A stretch of DNA of 64,000 nt from positions 620,001 to 684,000 of the forward strand of contig NC_010574.1 of assembly GCF_000165395.2 (NCBI RefSeq), read 5' to 3'. Under the pieces are notes generated by a model that did no database searches, was not told the origin of the DNA, and saw nothing but the letters and a program-made list of their open reading frames with translations. Origin of the DNA: Babesia bovis T2Bo (lineage: Eukaryota > Apicomplexa > Aconoidasida > Piroplasmida > Babesiidae). Position numbers and translations under genes: made by a program. Positions 56,233-64,000 of this stretch are shown here, in pieces. Positions within the stretch are counted from its first letter, which is position 1. Each line of letters starts with the position of its first letter.

Positions 56233-57795
56233 GACCTCCCATTCGTAGCCAAATATCTTTCCAGACTCAATGGATGACAGTTCTACGGCAAGGTCCTCGG
56301 GCAAAGCAAATTTGCATGAGTCATTCAGTACCTTAACTATGTTCTCAGATACGGCAAAAAATGGGTGCTTTGGATCGTAGTTGGTAACATAGCCCAAAAT
56401 GGTTGACAGGCGCTTTTGGACAACCGGCATATCAATATCAACATTCTCGTGCCATAGCCTGTTAGTTGATGGGCCTGTCACTACAGGTAACTCCTTAAGT
56501 GGTGTTTGATTTGTACTGGTAGTTTGAAGGACGACCACTTCTTCACCTTTGCGACCACCGTAACAAGGTCTGGATGCGGGTTTCTCAGCAGGTTTCTCAG
56601 CAGGTTTCTCAGCAGGTTTCTCAGCAGGTTTCTCAGCAGGAGTCTCAGCGGGAGTCTCAGCGGGAGTCTCAGCGGGAGTCTCAGCGGGAGTCTCAGCGGG
56701 AGTCTCAGCGGGAGTCTCAGCAGGAGTCTCAGCAGGAGTCTCAGCGGGAGTCTCAGCGGGAGTCTCAGCGGGAGTCTCAGCAGGAGTCTCAGCAGGAGTC
56801 TCAGCAGGAGTCTCAGCAGGTTCCTCAACAACTGGTTCCTCAACAACTGGTTCCTCAACAATGGGTTCCCTATCCTCTTCATCTGAATCCGATTCTGAAG
56901 AAGACGATGATGAAGAAGAAGAGGAGGAGGAGGAGTCAGGTTTGTTTTCTTCCTCTGGATTAATAACAACTTCTTCCTCACACTCTTCGGGAGCAGTTAC
57001 GGTGACATCAGATGGTTCTTCAGCAACTGGCTGCTCAGGGATGGTGGGAATGGCGGGCTGAGTTACATTAACGCATGAATCTTTGTCCAAATTTTCAATA
57101 CCATTCAAAGAGAGTAATACATGCTTCTTAATCTGACTAAAAGCTTTGCAACGAACACCCATATGTTCTGACATAGGGCTGTAACCTAGTAGTACATCAG
57201 CAACAAAGTCAGCAAAGAAGGTGGAGAACGCATCCTTAAACTGCCTTGATTCGTCTGTCTTCATCGCTTTAGCATCGAATTGGCAAAGTTGTTGAGCCAG
57301 TGCCTTGGGAAGTTCAATAGTATGTTGTTTATTAAGCGCCTTCACGATGTTCTCAGACACAGCAAACATAGGCGATTCAGGGGTGTGGTCTGTAATATGT
57401 TGCAAGATAGTCGCTAGACGTCTATTGGCACGTTGCATGTCAACATCTACATCCTTAACTCTAAGGTTCATACACTTCTTTGGACCAAGCTTCATAAATA
57501 TATCACCCAATGATGTCTTTTCAGTGCTTTCAGTTTTATCCATGTCAGAAAAACCATTGTACTTCTTATAGTCATCATAGACAATATCGGCCTCATTCCA
57601 TTCAGGGTCAACATCATATTCACCTTTTGTGAACCACCAGCCATTAACACTGCCAGGCTTAACCACCTGAGATACCTCAGCTTCGTTAGCCCAAACGTTA
57701 CCACTGAAGGCACTAAGTACAACAACGGAAGCCAACATCAATTTGGCAACCTTGCCGAGGCCAAAGCCCGATTTGCAAACCAAGTGGCCAGACAT
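56071..57795 (-). CDS. A6: large two-domain A-family protein with PAET/PAEK repeats
   Basis: Family A member of 574 residues, twice the usual size. After the shared signal peptide comes one A domain (about 85-230: MQRANRRLATILQHITDHTP, MFAVSENIVKALNK), a linker rich in Glu, Val, Pro and a Ser run (SSSSSSSSSSSS then ESDSDEED), a repeat region of Pro-Ala-Glu-Thr and Pro-Ala-Glu-Lys tetrapeptides (56575-56830), and a second A domain (MPVVQKRLSTILGYVTNYDP, FFAVSENIVKVLND) ending NKIQMLD. The second domain lacks the Cys of the LC motif (ELSSIES). No membrane anchor. It is convergent with TRAP3. Function not recognised; the architecture suggests fusion or internal duplication of an A gene. Confidence 0.8.
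   Translation of the reverse strand: MSGHLVCKSGFGLGKVAKLMLASVVVLSAFSGNVWANEAEVSQVVKPGSVNGWWFTKGEYDVDPEWNEADIVYDDYKKYNGFSDMDKTESTEKTSLGDIFMKLGPKKCMNLRVKDVDVDMQRANRRLATILQHITDHTPESPMFAVSENIVKALNKQHTIELPKALAQQLCQFDAKAMKTDESRQFKDAFSTFFADFVADVLLGYSPMSEHMGVRCKAFSQIKKHVLLSLNGIENLDKDSCVNVTQPAIPTIPEQPVAEEPSDVTVTAPEECEEEVVINPEEENKPDSSSSSSSSSSSSSESDSDEEDREPIVEEPVVEEPVVEEPAETPAETPAETPAETPAETPAETPAETPAETPAETPAETPAETPAETPAETPAETPAETPAEKPAEKPAEKPAEKPAEKPASRPCYGGRKGEEVVVLQTTSTNQTPLKELPVVTGPSTNRLWHENVDIDMPVVQKRLSTILGYVTNYDPKHPFFAVSENIVKVLNDSCKFALPEDLAVELSSIESGKIFGYEWEVFTQIFADYLSLVVMNGLCGPRPASRKESEPWLRNYYETKNHIVRSLNKIQMLD
56575..56830 (-). repeat. Coding 12-bp tandem repeat (PAET/PAEK)
   Basis: About twenty copies of a 12-bp unit (GAGACTCCTGCT or GAGAAACCTGCT on the minus strand) encode Pro-Ala-Glu-Thr/Lys. 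Block-wise alternation of CTGC and CCGC variants indicates expansion of sub-blocks. Confidence 0.85.
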
Positions 57796-58110
57796 CTTGT
57801 ATCTAGATACCAACGATCAATACAATAAATAAATAGCAGACTCAAAAAGTCAGTTAGTATCAACCTTCCTATATAAATGCAGAAGGATGGCAACAATGTC
57901 AAAAGTGTCTACGTGATGCTATTCACAGATCGCTTTTCTATATTACCCAGCAGAATATACAAAACGACCCCTGAGCAGATAGATGTAGGACGTAAATAGG
58001 TAACGGAAGATAATGAACAGAGAGTATACAGGATGTAGGGTGTCATACATAGCCACTGGTCCCCAGGATAGTCATGCTAGACACATGGGAAAATGTAAAA
58101 TGTGCATGTT
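57796..58110 (-). promoter_or_regulatory. Conserved upstream region of A6
   Basis: Homologous to the other A upstream regions; box GACTCAAAAAGTC at 57839-57851, again 44 nt from the ATG. Similarity ends near 58110 with AAAATGTGCATG, just where a TRAP tail follows in units 1, 2 and 4. Confidence 0.5.
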
Positions 58111-58460
58111 ATTCTTAAATGTTTAGTAAGTTGTAAAATTTCGACATGTGGTTTATTTTTAACTTGTGTTCGTGATTGTGCAATCTAGTTTAGACAAACT
58201 AATATAGACGACTTGATATTATGGACTAGACAAGGTGGGTGGCCTTAAACTAAATTAATTCTGTTTATGTACCATCATGATTTGCGTTTTAAAATAATTA
58301 TTTACACTAATGTATTTTTGACATGTTTTTCTAATTTTATATTTGAATAAATAATTTGGAATGCGCTGAAAATATCTTCTTGTACGTACTTCATTAAAAT
58401 AATATACGATACCTATTTACAATATTATGATTTTAAAAGCACTGAATATATTTTTACTCT
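58111..58460. other. Unique AT-rich spacer
   Basis: About 350 bp of very AT-rich sequence with no coding frame and no homology to other parts of the window; sits where an orphan TRAP tail would be expected from the other units. Confidence 0.5.
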
Positions 58461-59444
58461 ACCTATCTCCGCTATTTTTTTCTTGAATTAATGATTAGAA
58501 GGCCGCCCTCGTGAAACGGATTCTATATTTTTTATAATATTTGCAAAATCTCTGATAAGTATTATCATTGATTTAACTTTACGTTTATTGATCTCTATGT
58601 ATTGAAAGTATAGTCAAGTTGCATTATGTCGTTGTAACATATTTACTGGTAGTCGTAATGTTGCTGCGTATCCATGATCTCCATTACACCATAACGCATT
58701 GAAATATATAGCTAGCCTATATATCAGTACGCAGTAGTTACATTTCCAAATTTAAGGTCATAAATAGTGCACAATTCATGGTTTTTATTTCTGTTCATAC
58801 CTGGATGTTTTCATGAACTAATACGAAGCCATTTTTCGTCCCACTATTGCCTATACGTCGGATATATATTCATGAGTATCACAATATAGACTGGTAGTCT
58901 TTCCGATCGTCCATTATGTAAACATCAACATTGCGTTATAATTAGGCTAAACGGGACAGTATCATATTACATGCAAATAGAGTCATACTAATAACTATAG
59001 AAATTAGACGTAATCATCCCTGAAACAGTGGAATTGAGGGATTTTTAAAATAAATTTTCACACGGGCGGGTATAAGCATTCATATGGAATCCAACATATC
59101 TACTACAGAGATGGGAATTTAGTTAGTAAATTCCTATCAAGCGTATCAAATACCCATATCCACTCTAATACAATAGAATAATAGCAATATTTCCATTTAG
59201 ATGGATGCTTAATCAAATGAGGTTCTTTAAATTACATTTTTGTTAAAGTTTTAATTTTTAAAATTTAACTGTGATCTGAATCTTAGTCTAGCATCTGTAT
59301 TTTATTCAAGGACCTTACAATGTGGTTCTTGGTTTCATAGTAATTTCTCAACCATGGTTCACTTTCTTTTCTGCTTGCAGGTCGAGGGCCGCACAACCCA
59401 TTCATAACGACAAGTGATAGGTAGTCAGCAGAAATCTGAGTAAA
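58461..59444. repeat. 984-bp direct repeat, copy 2
   Basis: See 55249-56232. Joined on the left to the unique spacer at 58460 and on the right, at 59444/59445, to inverted TRAP 3'-flank sequence. Confidence 0.8.
59283..59444 (-). pseudogene. A6 C-terminal fragment
   Basis: Encodes the last ~53 residues of A6 (QISADYLSLVVMNGLCGPRP to NKIQMLD) without promoter, signal peptide or first domain. The frame runs on by chance into inverted TRAP 3'-flank sequence up to 59516. Not expected to be expressed. Confidence 0.85.
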
Positions 59445-59767
59445 CAACACCCTAATAGAATATAGTGGCAGGCATGGCAATTGACAAGTCATGCACTCTG
59501 ATATGCGCCGCATCATGGTGGATCAATACTGAGGGATAAAATAGCAATCATGTACATTAAAGTGAGAAATGGTAACACCGTTTCTACTAGCTGAGAAGAC
59601 CTAGGTGACTAGTGACTTAATTTAAACTGCATTTGTATATGTTGGCTGTGACAACTCGTTTCGTGTCTTACAACCATGTTTTGTTCTCTGCATCCACAAC
59701 TTGTTGTGTTTCGAGTACTTCAGGTTGACCGCCCGTAGTGTCGTTCAAGAAGGTATTTTCATCGATA
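59445..59767. repeat. Inverted copy of the TRAP3 3' end (partner about 54780-55090)
   Basis: Read on the minus strand, this gives the last tail codons of TRAP3, its stop and the first ~220 bp of its 3' flank. TRAP3 and TRAP4 thus share their tail codons and 3' flank in inverted orientation, about 4.5 kb apart. Confidence 0.75.
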
Positions 59768-62751
59768 TCTGATTGTTCACGCGTTGCTCTATTTAGTCGT
59801 ATGTATCCACGAGCTATAAGTATTCCAATGATTACAGCAATTGCAGCACCTATGAATACTTTTACGTTTTTCTTTGATGCAGGTGGTTCGTTTGTGGGTT
59901 CCTTGTTCTTTGTAACGTTGTTTGCATTGTTGTTTAGGTATTGGGTAGGTTTGGGCATGGTTCCCGATATATATGGGACATCCCTATTACTTTCCACCTT
60001 CGGGATTTCCGATGAGATCGTACTTTCGTTTTTAACTGGAGAGTCTCTTTCACTCTCTACTACATTTTGAGTTTGAGTCTCATGGCTATTATCATTGGTA
60101 TCAATTGCCTGACTTTCCGGTTGCGAGATATCATTGCCTGTAGTCTCCTTTTCTGTGGTACTTGGTTCTTTTGAAGCCTTCTTCTGTTCTACTCCTTCAT
60201 CACGCAGCTGGTTTGTAGCAGATAATGTGTCACTTCCTTCCGATGCTTTCCCATTCAATTCGGTATTAACACCAGTTTCTGTCTCTGATCCCCTAGCACT
60301 ATCATGTTTTGAAGGCTGGGAATACTCATGACTTTGCGAATCTGAGTTAGAAACACCCTCTTCCTCACGCCTTGGCGTATGTTGCTGTTCAGATCCATTA
60401 ATGTTTCCTTCTTCAACAGGGGGTGTAGCAGGCATTTCCTTGATATCTGCAGAAACGGCCGGCATTGGTACGGCATCCGAAGCACTGTCTAATGGTACAT
60501 TGGTGCCAGGCTTGCAAGGACTAATGTTGCAAAGAGCCTTCTTTTCCTTGACATTACGCAACTGTTCTTCACATGTATTCCCCATGGATCCATATTCATC
60601 ACTATGGGTGAGCACGGTTGTGAAGTCCTTCAAAACGGCCGTCATGACACCTGCGCCACATGGCTTGCTACAAGACGAATATTGTGTCCAATTTTCGAGG
60701 CACACAGCATCTTTGGGAGGTTCGGCACATATGCGTTTGACAGCTGGATCAATTTGACCCATGACACTCCAATGTAACTTTTGCAAATAAGTTGGGCATT
60801 TATAATGGTAGCGACAACCTATCACATCTCCCCAAAAGATGTTCAATGTGGAGTCTAAATCGACTACATAGAAAGTAACACCATTACGACGTGCGTCAAA
60901 TGCTTCTTTTAAGGCTGCATCATAGTCCGCAACGTTACCATTAGTAAGTATGAAGACGACAGTATCCTTTCCTGCGGCATTTGCGTATGCCAATTTAGTC
61001 TCCTTATCATTAAGCAGATACTTCTCTCCATTGGGGTAAATGTGTTCTCTCATGTATTTGAGCGCACTTCCCAAATATGCCTGCGGCTCCTTGGCGGAAT
61101 TTTCAAACATCTCGTCAATTTTCGTCGATATGTATCTTATATTGTCCCAGTTAAGCACCACTTTGTCCAACAAAGTTTTCTGCTCATTTGAGAATCGCAC
61201 CAACGACAGAGTGTTAGTAGCGTTGGCAGAAGATAGTGTATAAGCCAGTAGTTTGACATAAGCATGAAGATCAGACCAATCTTGAGGTGAATATCCGGTA
61301 GTATTTTCCAGCGCTATTACATAATCCTTACCCCTGGCCTTACATTTTGGTAGATAATGATTTGGATAGCCTGCGTATTGTAGCATCAGGTCAAGACCTT
61401 TATCACCGTCATACAATTGAGGAATATGTTTATGCCTCTGGGCGTCAACATTGTCGCCTTTCCTAAGTTTTTCTAAATCTTCTCGAGACTTTTGAACGGG
61501 TTCAGATATGGTAGGGGGTTGAACCTTAGGTTTATACCATTCCGATTCAACCTTTACCTTGGAAAGTTCACGATCGTCCTGCGTTAATATAAACTCATCA
61601 TCATCATCAGCTCCGTTGGAAGATTGCAATTGGAGGAATGTTGGATGATTTCTTGGCACCAAACGCCCGGCTTCTCCACGTCTCATACGGTGTTGTGATC
61701 CCTTCGCGTTGCTAAAATTACCACGATTCGAACCACATGATTGCATGTTGCACATTAAATGCTTGGTTTTCACACCACTAAATTGTTCATCACATGTACG
61801 ACCAAAGAAACCGTTATCTCTGCTCGGTGACACTACAGTTCTATATTGGAGTAATTGAGAGGTCATCATTCCTGTACCGCAAGGCTTGCTGCATGATGAA
61901 TATGGAGACCATTCTTCAAAACAGACAGCATCCCTTGTGTGATCCGTTCCTATGCGTTTTACTATGTTTCTTACCTTATTAAGAGCGTCGGCTGTATATG
62001 TGGCGACATAATTCGGACAATGGTAGTTATGACGGCAGCCTACCAACTGGGACAAACAACTATCTGATTTAACTCCTGCATTAATAACGTAAAATCTTAC
62101 ACCATTACGACGTGCTTCAAATGCTTCTTTCAAAGCTGAATCCTGGTCACCTACATAACCCGCTGTGAAAATGAAAACCACGGTGTTTTTACCCAGTGTG
62201 TTTCCAAAAGCCAGTTCAGTGGTTGTATCATTTAGAATATATGAATTGCCATTGTCGTAAAGATGTTCACGTAGGAATTTCAAGGCAGCTCCAAGATTAG
62301 CGTGAATGTTTCTATGTTTTCGTTCAAACATCTTATCAATTTTGAAGTTTATATGCCTAATCGTCTCCTTGTTTATTTTCCTTTTCGTTAGCCATTTGGT
62401 TGTGATTCCAGAAAAGTCTACCAAGGAAATGCGATTATTACCATTTAGGGCGGCAATTGAGTTTGTCACTTCATTAACAAACTCATGAATCGCGTTATTG
62501 CCATTTTTGCTACGAAGATTCGATCCACTTTGAGCTAAAATGATGAAGTGAGTAGCATCGGTAGCACGTGCAGTGGAATCGGGTTGTGCTTTTTTGGCAC
62601 TTCCGACTAGTCCGGTTAATTTGCTAAGGAAACTAATGGGAACATCTAACAATGATGAATTATGATTATTTTCATATTGAGCATGAGACAGAGAAAACTT
62701 GGTTCCAACAAGTCCCAATATTGCCCATAAAGACAACGCATGGAATTTCAT
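59668..62751 (-). CDS. TRAP4: two vWA-TSP1 units, minus strand
   Basis: Single exon, 1027 residues with TRAP1-like architecture. Signal peptide MKFHALSLWAILGLVGTKFS; vWA 1 about 67-250; TSP1 1 (EEWSPYSSCSKPCGTG) near 276; a basic/acidic spacer; vWA 2 about 480-670; TSP1 2 (ENWTQYSSCSKPCGAG) near 690; a Ser/Glu/Thr stalk; TM helix about 960-980 (VFIGAAIAVIIGILIARGY); tail ending NDTTGGQPEVLETQQVVD then AENKTWL. The two MIDAS positions read AQSGS and ENTTG, so the first Asp is lost in both. The Trp two residues from the end fits motor linkage through the glideosome connector. Divergent from LSM2 copy 3. Confidence 0.9.
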   Translation of the reverse strand: MKFHALSLWAILGLVGTKFSLSHAQYENNHNSSLLDVPISFLSKLTGLVGSAKKAQPDSTARATDATHFIILAQSGSNLRSKNGNNAIHEFVNEVTNSIAALNGNNRISLVDFSGITTKWLTKRKINKETIRHINFKIDKMFERKHRNIHANLGAALKFLREHLYDNGNSYILNDTTTELAFGNTLGKNTVVFIFTAGYVGDQDSALKEAFEARRNGVRFYVINAGVKSDSCLSQLVGCRHNYHCPNYVATYTADALNKVRNIVKRIGTDHTRDAVCFEEWSPYSSCSKPCGTGMMTSQLLQYRTVVSPSRDNGFFGRTCDEQFSGVKTKHLMCNMQSCGSNRGNFSNAKGSQHRMRRGEAGRLVPRNHPTFLQLQSSNGADDDDEFILTQDDRELSKVKVESEWYKPKVQPPTISEPVQKSREDLEKLRKGDNVDAQRHKHIPQLYDGDKGLDLMLQYAGYPNHYLPKCKARGKDYVIALENTTGYSPQDWSDLHAYVKLLAYTLSSANATNTLSLVRFSNEQKTLLDKVVLNWDNIRYISTKIDEMFENSAKEPQAYLGSALKYMREHIYPNGEKYLLNDKETKLAYANAAGKDTVVFILTNGNVADYDAALKEAFDARRNGVTFYVVDLDSTLNIFWGDVIGCRYHYKCPTYLQKLHWSVMGQIDPAVKRICAEPPKDAVCLENWTQYSSCSKPCGAGVMTAVLKDFTTVLTHSDEYGSMGNTCEEQLRNVKEKKALCNISPCKPGTNVPLDSASDAVPMPAVSADIKEMPATPPVEEGNINGSEQQHTPRREEEGVSNSDSQSHEYSQPSKHDSARGSETETGVNTELNGKASEGSDTLSATNQLRDEGVEQKKASKEPSTTEKETTGNDISQPESQAIDTNDNSHETQTQNVVESERDSPVKNESTISSEIPKVESNRDVPYISGTMPKPTQYLNNNANNVTKNKEPTNEPPASKKNVKVFIGAAIAVIIGILIARGYIRLNRATREQSDIDENTFLNDTTGGQPEVLETQQVVDAENKTWL

Positions 62752-63423
62752 TTTCGATATAGACTTATGTGCGATCCCACAAACAGAGCTTCATAGGTAA
62801 CCAACCAAGGCTTATTTTTTCAAAACAAGTAGAAAAAATACGAAAGCAACACGCATGTATTGGAATCTGTGTTAATCATGGCGTTATGCACGACGTCGTG
62901 ATTCCGTGCAAAGCGTAGCACAGCGGTATCCAAATCGCGGGACCAGAACAAAGCAAGCACTAACCAATTTTACAGCATCATTACAATATCTACAATTAAA
63001 TTTGCATTTATAGTAACCCATTACCATCGTAACACCGGACGATAGGTGTTCTCAGGGATTTGATGTACCCTGGCCTCCACAAGCGACGTCCACTGGTAGA
63101 CCACATTGACGATATAATGGCCTTTGTTAGGATTACGAACTCCATGACAATATGTTCATATTGTAGCTAACATTCACTGCGGTTTTGAGCGTTGTACTCC
63201 ATTGTTCTTTGGCTTCCTCGGAGCGGCACTCCATTAGGGAGTCGCGCCCAGTTCTGGTAGCCTATACTCCAGTGTCAGAGTCCGAGTACACACATCAGTG
63301 CTACATCTTATATATAGAATAGGTCACATAGTATCACGCAACTGACCCACACAACATAGCCCACCAGGGTCACATTATACATTTAACCATGTTTACCCTA
63401 TAGAAGAACGTAGATACCACGAG
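62752..63423. promoter_or_regulatory. Shared divergent upstream region of TRAP4 and LSM2 copy 3
   Basis: Inverted counterpart of 52567-53228, closely similar except for the ~120 bp next to the TRAP4 start, which is unlike the other copies. Confidence 0.5.
62889..62900. promoter_or_regulatory. Palindrome CACGACGTCGTG upstream of TRAP4
   Basis: Third copy of the 12-bp palindrome, 138 bp from the TRAP4 ATG even though the sequence between it and the start has diverged. Confidence 0.45.
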
Positions 63424-63851
63424 ATGGTGAGTTTTGGGACCTTCCTTATCCGGAAGTGCCATATTGTGCCAATGTGTATGGCACTGCCCTAATAGTCCTT
63501 GCTTAACGTTGTCTCAGTTATTCTTCAACTTCTTCCAATCGCTTGCGGAGAAGGGCGCGAGTGTAACGGTTGAGTTAAAGAACGATCTACAGCTGACTGG
63601 CCGTCTTCATGCTGTGGACCAGTACCTCAACTTCAAGCTGAGCAATGTGACGGCCAGTGACACCGAGCGTTACCCTCACCTGGTATGTTGACCACTACCG
63701 AGTTACCACTACGTATCAGCTGTCGGTTGTGAATTGCTTTGTGAGAGGCTCAGTGGTGCGTTACGTCTACCTCAATAGCTCCGACGTCAACACTGAGGAG
63801 CTCCAGGAGCTGTGTCGCCGCGAGGCCATGAAGTCTAACGTAGACAAGTAA
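63424..63851 (+). CDS. LSM2: LSM2, copy 3 (inverted)
   Basis: Exons 63424-63426 (ATG only), 63518-63682 and 63720-63851, 99 residues. The protein matches the other two copies, including CFVRGSVVRYVYL, and the 91-bp first and 37-bp second introns keep their lengths. Sequence is closer to copy 2 than to copy 1 in the flanks. Confidence 0.87.
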
Positions 63852-63897
63852 TCATGTACGCACGGATTAATATGGAATTGAACTCAGTGTCTGCATT

Positions 63898-63997
63898 TTA
63901 CTGCAGTTGATTACGTATGTGGAGATCAGCCTTGGCTATCATCTCGCAAAGCGATTCTTTGTCGCAGTAGTCGCCGATATTCTTGGCAGGGACCCAC
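63898..63997 (-). CDS. NUDT2: NUDT2-type Ap4A hydrolase, copy 3, last exon only
   Basis: The minus strand at 63997-63898 encodes WVPAKNIGDYCDKESLCEMI and the final IAKADLHIRNQLQ, the last exon of the hydrolase, preceded by a CAG acceptor at 64000-63998. The rest of the gene lies beyond the window. Order and orientation (convergent with LSM2) match blocks 1 and 2. Confidence 0.85.
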
Positions 63998-64000
63998 CTG

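Noticed and set aside
56575..56830. CRISPR-like regular repeats
   Set aside because: Units are 12 bp, contiguous, without spacers and in frame with A6; a coding minisatellite.
56481..56981. Leu/Arg-, Ser/Leu- and Gln-Glu-Ser-repeat frames on both strands
   Set aside because: Shadows of the A6 PAET/PAEK repeat in other frames.
41240..61740. tRNA T-loop-like GGTTCAAATC (about 41247) and GATTCGAACC (about 61724)
   Set aside because: Both fall inside coding exons (PI4K, TRAP4) and no cloverleaf can be drawn around them.

Overview
The window looks like nuclear DNA of a piroplasm, most likely a Babesia of the B. bovis type. The reasons are four TRAP-family adhesins (vWA + thrombospondin type 1 + transmembrane + short acidic tail with a near-terminal Trp), very compact eukaryotic genes with many 31-42 bp GT-AG introns, close or overlapping convergent gene ends, and moderate AT richness. 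The species is an inference; no rRNA, tRNA, CRISPR array or transposon was recognised.

Layout. 1-531: 3' end of a ZMAT2/SNU23 splicing factor. 1.8-6.1 kb: three tandem copies (A1-A3, minus strand) of a small secreted-protein family not assigned to a known family, alternating with orphan fragments of a TRAP cytoplasmic tail. 6.1-8.5 kb: ORF-less DNA. 8.5-15.3 kb: block 1 = CDC73(-), NUDT2-type Ap4A hydrolase(+), LSM2(-), TRAP1(+). 15.6-43.9 kb: single-copy segment with TRAP2, an FoP/UAP56-linker-like protein, RPS9, SPT16, an SR splicing factor, proteasome beta-6 (PSMB1), a P-type cyclin, V-ATPase subunit c, a bacterial-type uL14, histone stem-loop binding protein, a small secreted protein, arginyl-tRNA synthetase, a PI4K, RPL13A, a syntaxin-16/Tlg2 SNARE and several unrecognised genes. 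44-57.8 kb: block 2 = A4, A5, the same ORF-less DNA, CDC73, NUDT2, LSM2, TRAP3, then A6. 58.1-64 kb: block 3, inverted = A6-tail fragment, TRAP4(-), LSM2(+), start of NUDT2(-).

The central observation is that a chunk carrying three housekeeping genes (CDC73, NUDT2, LSM2) plus a TRAP gene and A-family genes exists three times (two direct copies, one inverted), and every housekeeping copy that can be read completely is intact with conserved splice sites. TRAP ends and A-family promoters have been copied between units. The TRAP paralogs differ in whether the metal-binding (MIDAS) motif of the vWA domain survives. All six complete A genes carry the same short inverted-repeat box exactly 44 nt before the start codon, and the three TRAP genes in the blocks share a 12-bp perfect palindrome about 130 bp upstream.

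Exon joins were deduced by hand from GT-AG boundaries, reading frame and remembered family sequences. Family names rest on motif recognition, not on database searches.
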